From the NCBI RefSeq assembly GCF_001864835.1, contig NZ_MJGI01000002.1, forward strand, positions 57,775 through 105,281: a DNA stretch of 47,507 nt, in the 5' to 3' direction. This DNA is from Curtobacterium sp. MCBA15_001 (lineage in GTDB: Bacteria > Actinomycetota > Actinomycetes > Actinomycetales > Microbacteriaceae). Below, piece by piece: positions 20,199 through 27,407 of the stretch. The notes beneath the pieces were generated by a model. The model did no database searches and was not told where the DNA came from. It saw only the letters and a program-made list of their open reading frames with translations. A program made the translations under genes and the position numbers. Every line of letters begins with the position of its first letter. The first letter of the stretch is position 1.

Positions 20199-20761
20199 AC
20201 ACCCGCAACGACACCCACGACCTCGACGACCTCCAGGACCTCGACGACCTCGACGGCCGCATCGCCCAGGGCTGGGGCGGGTTCGCCCCGAACGGCGTCC
20301 ACGTGAACGTCGTCCTCGCCCGACGCGGCTCCCCCACGGCGGCCTCGCTCCTCGGCGCCCTGACACAGCCGCGCGAGGGGTTCACGCCGATCCTCGCGAC
20401 GGTCGGCCCGGACCAGCCCTCGTACGAGACCGTCCTGCCGCCGGTCCTGCTCCTCAACAAGACCGCGCCGGTCACCCCCGACGCCGCGGGGCTCGTCTCC
20501 GGCGCCGCACAGCTCGGAGCTGCGCAGGGCGCGCTCGACGCCGCCGCGGACGGACTGGTCCCCGCGACGAACGAGGTGCTCGTGTTCGTCGCGCTCTGGA
20601 TCGACGGCGACGCCACCGACGAGACCGCCGTGCGCCGTGCGACTCGGGACGCCGTCCGCTCGGCGGTCAGCGAAGCCGCCGTCGGCCGCGACGAGTCGGT
20701 GACCGCGCGACACCTGGCCGACCGCGACCGCTTGCGGAACCCGTTCCACCACGGCGGGTGA
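20195..20761 (+). CDS. Formaldehyde-activating enzyme (Fae) family protein
   Basis: This 188-residue protein aligns along its length with Fae. The core GWGGFAPNGVHVNVVLARRG corresponds to the Fae segment around GNEVAHIDLIIGPRG, including the catalytic-type His (His36 here). RGSPTAASLLGALTQ, GFTPILATVGPDQP and LLNK match the following Fae segments. The end SVTARHLADRDRLRNPFHHG parallels Fae SVVTEQRKSATHPF. Fae condenses formaldehyde with tetrahydromethanopterin in methylotrophs; actinobacteria of this type are not known to make that cofactor, so the true substrate is open. It overlaps the MFS gene by ATGA, fourth in the operon. An Asp-rich N-terminal extension of about 20 residues precedes the fold. 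Confidence 0.85.
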   Translation: MNTRNDTHDLDDLQDLDDLDGRIAQGWGGFAPNGVHVNVVLARRGSPTAASLLGALTQPREGFTPILATVGPDQPSYETVLPPVLLLNKTAPVTPDAAGLVSGAAQLGAAQGALDAAADGLVPATNEVLVFVALWIDGDATDETAVRRATRDAVRSAVSEAAVGRDESVTARHLADRDRLRNPFHHGG

Positions 20762-20808
20762 TCCGGACCTCCGGCCGCCCTGCGGCACGCACGCCTACTG
20801 TCGGTGCC

Positions 20809-21585
20809 ATGAGCACGAGCACCGCCGACAAGGCGTCGACCCTCAAGTCCCTGCACGAAGCCCCCGAGATCCTCCGCGTCGTGAACGTGTGGGACGCGAT
20901 CAGCGCGAAGACCGTCGCAGCCCTGCCCGAGACCCGCGCGATCGCGACCGCCGGACACTCGATCGCCGCGTCGTACGGGTACGACGACGGCGGCATGCCC
21001 CTCGACCTCGCACTGCAGGGCGCACGGGTCGTCGCCGAGGCCGTCGACCTGCCCGTCACCGCTGACCTGGACGACGGGTACGAGGACCCGGCCGAGACGA
21101 TCCGCCGTGCCATCGGCTTCGGTGTCGTCGGCGCGAACGTCGAGGACCGCCTGCGTCCGTTCGACGAGGCCGTCGACCGCGTGGCCGCGATCATGCGCGC
21201 CGCGGAGCAGGAGGGCGTCCCGTTCCAGCTCAACGCCCGGACGGACGCCATCGCGAAGGGCGGCGACCGACCGCTGGACGAGAGCATCGCGGACGCGATC
21301 GCCCGCGGGAAGGCCTTCCTCGACGCCGGCGCGCCGCTGGTCTTCGTCCCCGGCGCGATCCAGCGTGACGTCGTGGAGCGCCTCGTCGAGGGACTCGGCC
21401 ACGGCAACCTCAGCGTCATCGGCCTGCCCGGCGCCCTGCCCGCAGCCGAGTACGAAGCCCTCGGGGTCGCCCGCATCTCCTACGGCCCGCTGACGCAGCG
21501 CGTCGCGCTCCGCGCGCTGCGCGACCTGGCGACCGACCTGTACGGCGGTGGCGTCGTGCCGGAGGACACCCCCGCCCTGAACTGA
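20809..21585 (+). CDS. Isocitrate lyase/phosphoenolpyruvate mutase family protein
   Basis: This 258-residue TIM-barrel protein shows ADLDDGYEDP (metal-binding DDGY), ANVEDR and NARTDA, the landmarks of the PEP mutase/2-methylisocitrate lyase superfamily. The lyase loop KKCGH is absent, so it is not a classical isocitrate lyase; oxaloacetate decarboxylase- or carboxyvinyl-type activities are alternatives. TACTGT (20797-20802) lies 6 nt before the ATG at 20809, implying its own leaderless transcript besides possible read-through from the Fae operon 47 bp upstream. A strong terminator follows. Confidence 0.88.
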   Translation: MSTSTADKASTLKSLHEAPEILRVVNVWDAISAKTVAALPETRAIATAGHSIAASYGYDDGGMPLDLALQGARVVAEAVDLPVTADLDDGYEDPAETIRRAIGFGVVGANVEDRLRPFDEAVDRVAAIMRAAEQEGVPFQLNARTDAIAKGGDRPLDESIADAIARGKAFLDAGAPLVFVPGAIQRDVVERLVEGLGHGNLSVIGLPGALPAAEYEALGVARISYGPLTQRVALRALRDLATDLYGGGVVPEDTPALN

Positions 21586-21596
21586 CCGACCGACCA

Positions 21597-21636
21597 GACG
21601 GGAGGCGCGTGGCGGGTCCGCCACGCGCCTCCCGTC
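21597..21636 (+). terminator. Strong intrinsic terminator after the PEP mutase-family gene
   Basis: A perfect 17-bp stem (21597-21613 and 21620-21636) with a 6-nt loop begins 11 bp after the stop codon. The arm begins GACGGGAGGCGCG, a sequence also used by the terminator at 32905-32946. Confidence 0.85.
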
Positions 21637-21653
21637 CGTCTTCCGGTCGAGTG

Positions 21654-21921
21654 TGGACGCCGGGGCGTTCTTCGTGTACAGTTCTCAGTTGGTGCATTGC
21701 AGCGAACCCATCTGACTCGCGCACACCGAACCGTCTCGAAGCCGACTCACCCGAGTCGCATTCCCACGGGACCACCGCTCCGCCGCACGTCCACTCGTTG
21801 GACCAGGCCGAGCAGCACGTCGATCTCCGACGTGCATGCCCCCGCACGAGCGACCGATGCGACACCAGTCGTCCACCGGACCGCATCGCGGAGAGGCCAG
21901 AAGACCAGGAAGAACAGCACC
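21654..21921 (+). promoter_or_regulatory. Promoter and long 5' leader of the 95-residue protein gene
   Basis: TGGACG (21654-21659) and TACAGT (21677-21682) are 17 bp apart, a good promoter. Transcription would begin near 21689, leaving about 230 nt of leader before the ATG at 21922. The leader contains no convincing open reading frame and no riboswitch class I recognise. Its length suggests post-transcriptional control. Confidence 0.5.
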
Positions 21922-22209
21922 ATGACCAGCAACGAACGCATCACCATCGCGGGGACCGCCACGTCGGCCCCCGTCATCACCCCTGACCGCATCGCGGAGT
22001 TCCCCGTCCGCGACGACCGCACCCAGCGCGAGTACCTCGTGCGCGTGCCGGTCGACACGCTCGACGTCTTCGTCACCCCCGGCACCCGTGTCGCGGTGGA
22101 CGGCGAGGCCGGCTGGACCGTCCCCGGACGGCCGTGGCTCGGCGAGTCGAGCCGCACCCTGCTGCAGGCGGCGACCATCCGCCGGTCGGAGCTCGCGCTC
22201 GCAGCCTGA
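21922..22209 (+). CDS. Small hypothetical protein (possible OB-fold)
   Basis: This 95-residue protein is of unknown family. The ATG at 21922 is preceded by AGGAAG. The N-terminus ERITIAGTATSAPVITPD and the following strand-rich pattern (EYLVRVPVDTLDVF, TRVAVDGEAGW) loosely resemble the start of single-stranded-DNA-binding or other OB-fold proteins, but the key aromatic residues of SSB are not evident. That comparison is only suggestive. It is transcribed alone, from the promoter at 21654-21682, and is closed by the hairpin at 22248-22279. Confidence 0.65.
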   Translation: MTSNERITIAGTATSAPVITPDRIAEFPVRDDRTQREYLVRVPVDTLDVFVTPGTRVAVDGEAGWTVPGRPWLGESSRTLLQAATIRRSELALAA

Positions 22210-22247
22210 GTGGAGCCTCCCGGCCGGATCCTCGTCCGCGCCGAAGC

Positions 22248-22279
22248 ACAGAACGCCGTCCCTCGGGGCGGCGTTCTGT
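22248..22279 (+). terminator. Terminator hairpin after the 95-residue protein gene
   Basis: An 11-bp perfect stem (ACAGAACGCCG at 22248-22258 and its complement at 22269-22279) encloses a 10-nt loop. It lies 38 bp after the stop codon, between convergent genes, so it may serve both. Confidence 0.75.
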
Positions 22280-22306
22280 CGTTCTCGATGGGTGGTCGCT
22301 TGCCGG

Positions 22307-22636
22307 TCAGGGGCCGTCGGCGCCCTCGAAGGGCGTGCGGCCGTCCGCGTTGAGCGGGAGGTCCGGGCCGGCGTGCGCCGCTGCGTCACGCAGTCGGCGG
22401 ATGAAGTCGCGGTCCTCGATGTCGAGTTCGTCGTCGGGCGCTGCGGTCAGGACGAGCTCGCTCGCCGGCCCGACCAGGACCGTCGTCGACTCGACCGATC
22501 CGTCCGCGCCGATCGTCGGGACGTGGACCGAGTCGGTCCGTCCGTTGGCGCCGAGCACCGCCGCGTAGTCAGCGAGCGCTTCGGCGATGCGGTCGCCCGT
22601 CATGATGACGCTGCCGTCGTAGTTGATGTACTTCAC
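22307..22636 (-). CDS. Hypothetical acidic protein
   Basis: This 109-residue acidic protein starts with GTG 22636 behind a perfect AGGAGG, giving MKYINYDGSVIMTGD. It has no motif I recognise. The N-terminal part (IMTGDRIAEALADYAAVLG) is helical in character. A mid region is rich in Val/Thr and the end is acidic. It lies downstream of the XRE regulator on the same strand with 47 bp between, so the two may be co-transcribed and this could be a partner or target of that regulator. Confidence 0.65.
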   Translation of the reverse strand: MKYINYDGSVIMTGDRIAEALADYAAVLGANGRTDSVHVPTIGADGSVESTTVLVGPASELVLTAAPDDELDIEDRDFIRRLRDAAAHAGPDLPLNADGRTPFEGADGP

Positions 22637-22683
22637 GATCCACCTCCTGCGTGGACCTTAGGCATCGGCTGTTGCGTGGGCGT

Positions 22684-22950
22684 TCAGGAGGCGCGCTGGG
22701 CGGATGTGCGGTCGGAGATCTCGGACCAGACTGCGTCGAGGGAGAGCCCGAGGACGTCGGCGATCGCTGCGATCGTGGGGAACGCCGGCGTTGCCACACG
22801 GCCGGTTTCGATCTTGCGGAGCGTCTCCGGGGAGACCCCGGCGTCGAGTGCCACGCGGAGCATCGACCGCTCGCCGCGTGCTCGACGGAGCATCTCCCCG
22901 AGCCGCCGCCCACGTTCGACGTCGGCGGGTGTGAGCGGGAGACGGACCAT
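22684..22950 (-). CDS. XRE-family helix-turn-helix regulator
   Basis: This 88-residue protein consists almost entirely of a lambda-repressor-like domain: RRLGEMLRRARGERSMLRVALDAG, then SPETLRKIETGRVATPAFPTIAAIADVLG. Start ATG 22950 is preferred over ATG 22959, because the -10-like TAGTAT (22958-22963, minus) lies exactly 7 nt upstream and overlaps the other candidate. It is divergent from the methionine aminopeptidase gene with 33 bp between starts, and the palindrome TACCGGTA lies between the two -10 boxes. Autoregulation and control of the peptidase are likely. Confidence 0.88.
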   Translation of the reverse strand: MVRLPLTPADVERGRRLGEMLRRARGERSMLRVALDAGVSPETLRKIETGRVATPAFPTIAAIADVLGLSLDAVWSEISDRTSAQRAS

Positions 22951-22983
22951 GACGCCCATACTAATACCGGTACAGTTGTCGGC
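22951..22983. promoter_or_regulatory. Overlapping divergent promoters with palindromic operator
   Basis: TAGTAT (22958-22963, minus) serves the XRE gene and TACAGT (22971-22976, plus) serves the peptidase gene. Each is 7 nt from its start codon, so both mRNAs should be leaderless. The perfect palindrome TACCGGTA (22965-22972) lies between and touches the plus-strand box. A bound repressor would block both promoters. Confidence 0.65.
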
Positions 22984-23754
22984 ATGATCGAGGTCTTCAC
23001 ACCATCCGAACTCCCCCGAGCCCGCGCGGTCGGAGCACTCGTCGGACGCATCCTGCACACGCTGCAGCAGCGCGTCCGTGTCGGGACGAACCTGCTCGAG
23101 ATCGATGCATGGGCGAAGTCGATGATCCTCGAGGCCGGTGCGGTGTCCTGCTACGTGGACTACGCACCGTCGTTCGGGCGCGGACCGTTCGCGCACTACA
23201 TCTGCACCTCGGTGAACGACGCCGTGCTGCACGGCCTCCCCCGCGACCAGGTCCTGCGCGACGGCGACCTGCTGACGCTCGACCTCGCCGTGTCGCTCGA
23301 CGGGGTCGTGGCCGACTCCGCCGTCAGCTTCGTGGTCGGCACCACCGCCGACCCTGCAGACCTGGCGATGATCGAGACGACCGAGCGCGCATTGACCGCC
23401 GGCATCGCCGCCGCGGTCCCCGGCGCGAAGATCGGTGACCTGTCAGCGGCGATCGGGGCGGTGCTGCGGTCCTCCGGGTTCATGGTCAACCTGCAGTTCG
23501 GCGGACACGGCGTCGGGTCGACCATGCACGGCGACCCGCACATCGCGAACGACGGGCGTCCGGGGCGTGGTTACACCCTGCGGCCGGGGCTGCTGCTGGC
23601 GCTCGAGCCCTGGGTGATGGCCGACACCGACGAGCTGGTCACCGACGACGACGGCTGGACGCTGCGGAGTGCCACCGGAGCGCGGACGGCGCACAGCGAG
23701 CACACCATCGCGATCACCGAGGACGGCGCCGAGGTGCTGACGGTGCGGGGCTAG
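22984..23754 (+). CDS. map: Type I methionine aminopeptidase
   Basis: This 256-residue cytosolic metalloprotease removes the initiator Met from nascent proteins. Metal ligands of the pita-bread fold are visible: Asp in LLTLDLAVSLDG and VVADSAVSF, His in GGHGVGSTMHGDP, Glu in LALEPW and Glu in AHSEHTIAI. The length matches MetAP1a without the N-terminal zinc extension. The ATG at 22984 is likely leaderless. Its pairing with a divergent XRE regulator suggests this is a regulated, perhaps second, copy rather than the essential map beside the ribosomal protein genes. Confidence 0.93.
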   Translation: MIEVFTPSELPRARAVGALVGRILHTLQQRVRVGTNLLEIDAWAKSMILEAGAVSCYVDYAPSFGRGPFAHYICTSVNDAVLHGLPRDQVLRDGDLLTLDLAVSLDGVVADSAVSFVVGTTADPADLAMIETTERALTAGIAAAVPGAKIGDLSAAIGAVLRSSGFMVNLQFGGHGVGSTMHGDPHIANDGRPGRGYTLRPGLLLALEPWVMADTDELVTDDDGWTLRSATGARTAHSEHTIAITEDGAEVLTVRG

Positions 23755-23760
23755 CCCTGT

Positions 23761-23791
23761 CCGTTCCTGGTACTGCCCGTTCCTAGTACTG
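23761..23791. repeat. 15-bp tandem repeat
   Basis: CCGTTCCTGGTACTG (23761-23775) is repeated with one mismatch at 23777-23791, period 16. The second copy carries the stop codon of the minus-strand gene at 23783, so the duplication shapes its last codons. Confidence 0.8.
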
Positions 23792-24244
23792 GCCCTTGAC
23801 GACGAAGTACGAGCCGCGGATCTCCCCAGCCAACTTCGACCGCTGCCGGGCGAACTTGAACGAGCTCAGTTCGTCGGGGACGTCCATGCCCATCGAGAGC
23901 TTGAAGCCGACCGCGCGCTTGCCGCCGTCCTCGATCGCGTACATCACGTTGATCGCGAGGCCCGACTCGTAGAACACGTACGCCATCTTCAGGCCGTCGA
24001 CCTCGAACGCCGAGACCTCGAGCGCGGGTGACGCGATGACGATGTCGCGCTCGTCCTTGAGCACCTTCTCGATGTACGCGAGGACCTCGGGCGCCTCGTC
24101 GACCGTGCTCGTGACGAACACGCGGTCGTACTTGTTCTTGTAGTACCGGGCCTCGTTCGCGCGGAGGCCGGCTAGGGCGTCGGCGACCGGGGAGGTCTCG
24201 AGGCCCGTCGTGGAGACATCGACGAAGTCGACCGTGTACGTCAT
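23783..24244 (-). CDS. Conserved-looking hypothetical protein
   Basis: This 153-residue protein starts MTYTVDFVDVSTTGLETSPVA and ends with IRGSYFVVKGQY. I do not recognise the family. The regular alternation of strands and helices and the absence of low-complexity sequence suggest a compact alpha/beta cytosolic domain. There is no signal peptide. TACCGT (24251-24256, minus) lies 6 nt before the ATG, as in a leaderless gene. It is the last gene with normal composition before the lower-GC island. Confidence 0.75.
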   Translation of the reverse strand: MTYTVDFVDVSTTGLETSPVADALAGLRANEARYYKNKYDRVFVTSTVDEAPEVLAYIEKVLKDERDIVIASPALEVSAFEVDGLKMAYVFYESGLAINVMYAIEDGGKRAVGFKLSMGMDVPDELSSFKFARQRSKLAGEIRGSYFVVKGQY

Positions 24245-24301
24245 GGGAGCACGGTAGCGCTCATAGTCCGTCGCGGCGAAGTTCTCACGCCACAGACTTG
24301 C

Positions 24302-25372
24302 TCAGTCACCGTTGCTCAGTCGTCTCGCCGCCGCAAGCTCTTGCGCACTGAAAGACAAAGGTATCGGAGGGAGGGGTAGCACTTGCCTTGACACCAACAG
24401 CCTGTTTACTTCCTTGAGAATGACATTCCTGGAATGATCAATTTTATTCGACAACTCCATCACCGCCGTCAACTCTTTATCAGTGAGTTGCGCGACGACA
24501 TTCCCCACATTGTCTGCCCCGTTCAAAAAGCCGTCGAGGTCAGCGAGTGCGTGTCGCACATTCACAATGGCCCTATGTGCCGACCCCACGAACTTCTGGA
24601 TAGCTCGATCTTGCAGCCACTCTGGAGGGAATGAAGCAGGATCGACAACAGTGCGCCACCTCCTTGAGCGCACTTGGCCCGTACCGAGCGCGTGACTCAC
24701 GTCGTCGAGGGCGTCTAGAACCTGCTGGAGAGAAAATTCTTGACGCATTTCGATTTTGAACGCAGGGCGGTCCAGGATCTGTCTTAGAGCGATGTGAATG
24801 TCTTGTGCCATTTGTGACACTGGCGGTAGGTTGGAGTGCGATACCCACACTCGGTGCGGAGGAAGCTCCACCCAATCAGACACAACGTATGCAGAAGCCA
24901 CCTGATCTGCACGAGCAGGGTCCGCGTTCACATTTAGGAGCTGTCTGTAGAAATGCCCAGCATATTGCGCAGCGAGCTCATCCTCCACGGCAGCAGTGGT
25001 TCCAACCAGCCATCCGCCTGCCGGAGTGAGTTCCGCCAGCAATTCTGGACCTGGATTCGCGGTGAAACAACCGCTCAAGAACACCCCGCGCAGGCCCGAA
25101 TAGGCTGCACGAACAAGTCGAATGAGATCCGATGAGGAACGACGAAGGTCCTCGGACAGCGCAAGCGATCCATTCGCCGATCCATGACCGATGAAATGAA
25201 ATACAGTTGGCTTTACCGAGCCGACGAAGGCACCAAGATCCTCCCAATCAACGGAGGACGGCACCTCGACGACCTCGGTACTACCGCCGTGTAGCGCTCG
25301 GATGCTCTTGACCTCTATTTCAGCAAACCCAAGATCCTCGGTACTTCTGTCCCAGACGACGATGCGCTCCAT
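24302..25372 (-). CDS. CHAT-domain (caspase-like) peptidase
   Basis: This 356-residue protein has a CHAT-type caspase fold in its first 200 residues. The catalytic dyad is visible: His63 in VFHFIGHGSANG and Cys102 in GVFLSGCFTANPG. The C-terminal 150 residues are helical and unrecognised, perhaps an effector or partner-binding domain. CHAT proteases are known from bacterial defence and programmed-death systems such as gasdermin operons and Craspase. No gasdermin, TPR or Cas partner is seen here. The ATG at 25372 is chosen, as earlier in-frame codons lack a Shine-Dalgarno. GC content and codon use are lower and mixed, suggesting transfer. Confidence 0.85.
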   Translation of the reverse strand: MERIVVWDRSTEDLGFAEIEVKSIRALHGGSTEVVEVPSSVDWEDLGAFVGSVKPTVFHFIGHGSANGSLALSEDLRRSSSDLIRLVRAAYSGLRGVFLSGCFTANPGPELLAELTPAGGWLVGTTAAVEDELAAQYAGHFYRQLLNVNADPARADQVASAYVVSDWVELPPHRVWVSHSNLPPVSQMAQDIHIALRQILDRPAFKIEMRQEFSLQQVLDALDDVSHALGTGQVRSRRWRTVVDPASFPPEWLQDRAIQKFVGSAHRAIVNVRHALADLDGFLNGADNVGNVVAQLTDKELTAVMELSNKIDHSRNVILKEVNRLLVSRQVLPLPPIPLSFSAQELAAARRLSNGD

Positions 25373-25654
25373 GCAGCCAGCATTCCATCTACCGCGAACG
25401 CGGTCAACACCTCTCCCCAAGCAAGCAACGTGACTTCACGACAGGCTGAAGGCGCATCGTGGAAGCGCCATACGCGAAGCTCGCCTTGCCGTGATGCGCG
25501 GAGACCTTTTCTGTCAAAGCATGAGCGAACATAGGACCTTCCGGCCTCACCACTCACTCACCTCGACACGCAAGCAAGCGCGGCGGCCGAGCGCAACTCA
25601 GCATCTCGTCCCAAACAGATGAAGACTGTTTCTTGAACAGGTGGTGAAAGGGCA
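25373..25654. other. Gap between CHAT gene and small Cys protein gene
   Basis: This 282-bp stretch of lower-GC DNA has no convincing gene. An 80-codon minus-strand frame at 25315-25557 overlaps the CHAT start by 58 bp and has no good ribosome-binding site. The DNA probably holds the CHAT promoter, which I cannot pinpoint. Confidence 0.4.
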
Positions 25655-25870
25655 TCATGACCTCCTCAGTCGAGGAGGTATATCGATACTGTCGGCGCAG
25701 TTACGCCAGAACCGTAGAAGGTCGAGAAGTCGCTGAGCTGTCTGCTCATCCTTGAAGCGGTACTGGCCCTGAGCGCAGTAGCTACAGTCGCCCCAGCACG
25801 GGTTAGGGCGCGGCCAACCGATGTCCACATGGAACCCGACCCGTTCTCCGAGTAGTGGCGTGTCATTCAT
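25655..25870 (-). CDS. Small protein with CX3CX2C motif
   Basis: This 71-residue protein starts at ATG 25870, with GGAGGT about 9 nt upstream, which supports translation. Residues 25-32 read CWGDCSYC, that is C-x3-C-x2-C (Cys25, Cys29, Cys32), the spacing used for the Fe-S cluster of radical SAM enzymes; it is followed by AQGQYRFKDE. The remaining radical SAM barrel is missing, so it is either a decayed fragment, a small Fe-S or zinc protein, or an accessory subunit. It lies between the CHAT gene (same strand) and the divergent PIN-like gene. Function unknown. Confidence 0.65.
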   Translation of the reverse strand: MNDTPLLGERVGFHVDIGWPRPNPCWGDCSYCAQGQYRFKDEQTAQRLLDLLRFWRNCADSIDIPPRLRRS

Positions 25871-25954
25871 CGTTCACCACCTCCGAGACTAACTATCGAG
25901 AGTGGTACTGCCGAGCCGCTAGGATGAGTAACGCTCAGCGGTGGAGGGATGACC

Positions 25955-27298
25955 ATGCGAGATGTGTTCAGGGCGTACTACGCGCCAGCCGGCCAGGAAC
26001 TTGATGCTCTCTGGACGGAGGGCATCATCGTGCTGGACACCAACACCCTGCTGAACTTCTTCCGTTACACGCCGAGCACTCGCGATGAGTTCTTGAGCGT
26101 GCTCGAAAGCCTCCAGGACTCGCTCTGGATTCCTCACCAGGTCGGCCTAGAGTTTCAGCGTCGCAGGCTTGAAGTGATCAGCAACACCGCCGATGCCTTC
26201 TCGAAGGTCAAGGCGTCCGTTGGCACAGCGCGAAATGCCGTTACTGGCAAGCTAAACGAGTACAAGCATCATCCGTCGCTGAACCGTAACGAGTTGACGA
26301 AGCAGCTGGATAAGCTTTTCGAGCGATTCTCCGCCAAGGTTGACGCCCAAGCGGAACAGCACGCGGAGTGGATTGCTGGAGACGGCGATCCAGAAAGAAC
26401 CTTCTTCCGCATTAGCGACCTCTACGACCAGCGGGTTGGGCAGGGCTTCAGCCGCGAGGAACTGGACGCCATTGAGGAAGATGGCAAGCAGCGCTACGAG
26501 CACAAAGTCCCGCCGGGCTACAAAGATGCAAATAAGACGAACGGTAACGAGTACGGCGATCTTGTCATATGGAAGGAGATCTTGCGGCTCGGCGAGGCCA
26601 TGAAGAAACCAGTCATTTTCGTTACTGACGACGCGAAGGAAGATTGGTGGCTCATCGAACGAGGCCAAACGCAAGGGGCGCGGCCCGAACTCATCGATGA
26701 GTACTGGGCGGCAGCCGAGCGGCGCATTCATCTGTATGAACCCCTCCAGTTCCTCAAGCATGCGAAGGAACGAACTCAGATCGCGGTTAGCGACAACTCA
26801 CTGGACGAGGTGCAAGAGGTATCGAGCGGCAATGAGCGCGCGCGGCGTGTCCTTCACGAGCGCCGAGAACAGCTTGTCCAGCTCCGAGAGGGTCAGCTGC
26901 GCAACATCGAACGGCATCGCTCCGATGGCTCGACCTCGCGGCAGCGCGCAGACATGCATACGGAGCTTGCGGTTCTGACTGAGGAGCAACGGTTCCTTGA
27001 GACACAACGACAGGTTTTGGAAGCGCAAGGACGCAGGCTAGTCAACGAGGTGGACGAACTTGAGCCTACCTACCGGGACGAGCAGCACATGCACCGCGTC
27101 ACAGCTACCTACGAGGAGCGCGCAGCAGTAGAGACTCGACTCGCCCACCTGGCTAAGCGGAGAGAAGCCCTGGAGCGCGGTATCCGAGAGCGTGAACCGC
27201 GAGAGGAACGGATGGCGGCCGTCTGGGAGCGGCGAGTGCGGGCAATCGATGAAGAGCTGCATGATGTGTCGCTTGCTCTGGACGAACTCGAGAGCTGA
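25955..27298 (+). CDS. PIN-like domain nuclease with C-terminal coiled coil
   Basis: This 447-residue protein has an N-terminal PIN-like domain. Acidic residues are in IIVLDTNTLLNFFRY (Asp28), GNEYGDLVIWKEIL and FVTDDAKEDWWL, the order expected for a PIN_8-type metal site that cuts RNA or DNA. A helical insertion separates them. Residues from about 270 to the end are highly charged, rich in Glu, Arg and Gln, and should form a long coiled coil. The ATG at 25955 is preferred over 25949, because GGTGGAGGG lies 7 nt before it. Related proteins occur in defence loci. Codon use differs from the chromosome. Confidence 0.82.
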   Translation: MRDVFRAYYAPAGQELDALWTEGIIVLDTNTLLNFFRYTPSTRDEFLSVLESLQDSLWIPHQVGLEFQRRRLEVISNTADAFSKVKASVGTARNAVTGKLNEYKHHPSLNRNELTKQLDKLFERFSAKVDAQAEQHAEWIAGDGDPERTFFRISDLYDQRVGQGFSREELDAIEEDGKQRYEHKVPPGYKDANKTNGNEYGDLVIWKEILRLGEAMKKPVIFVTDDAKEDWWLIERGQTQGARPELIDEYWAAAERRIHLYEPLQFLKHAKERTQIAVSDNSLDEVQEVSSGNERARRVLHERREQLVQLREGQLRNIERHRSDGSTSRQRADMHTELAVLTEEQRFLETQRQVLEAQGRRLVNEVDELEPTYRDEQHMHRVTATYEERAAVETRLAHLAKRREALERGIREREPREERMAAVWERRVRAIDEELHDVSLALDELES

Positions 27299-27328
27299 TT
27301 GTCGAGTGCATCGGCGCAGTTAGGAACC

Positions 27329-27407
27329 TAGGAGAGTTGTTCTCCTGCTGACCCCTGGCTCATCGGTGACAACGGCTGTTGACCCTAGGCTCAGAACTGC
27401 TCTCCTA
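27329..27407. repeat. Inverted repeat enclosing two direct repeats
   Basis: TAGGAGAG (27329-27336) and CTCTCCTA (27400-27407) form a perfect 8-bp inverted repeat. Inside, TGACCCCTGGCTCA (27349-27362) and TGACCCTAGGCTCA (27380-27393) are direct repeats, 12 of 14 identical, with a 31-bp period. Each is itself a near-palindrome. AGGAGA/TCTCCT at 27330-27346 is an alternative hairpin that could end the PIN gene's transcript. A protein-binding or recombination site is possible. Confidence 0.65.

Noticed and set aside
25315..25557. 80-codon minus-strand frame upstream of the CHAT gene
   Set aside because: It overlaps the CHAT start by 58 bp, has no ribosome-binding site and no recognisable domain; left as non-coding.
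27329..27407. CRISPR-like array
   Set aside because: Only two short imperfect repeats are present, with no further units and no cas genes nearby.
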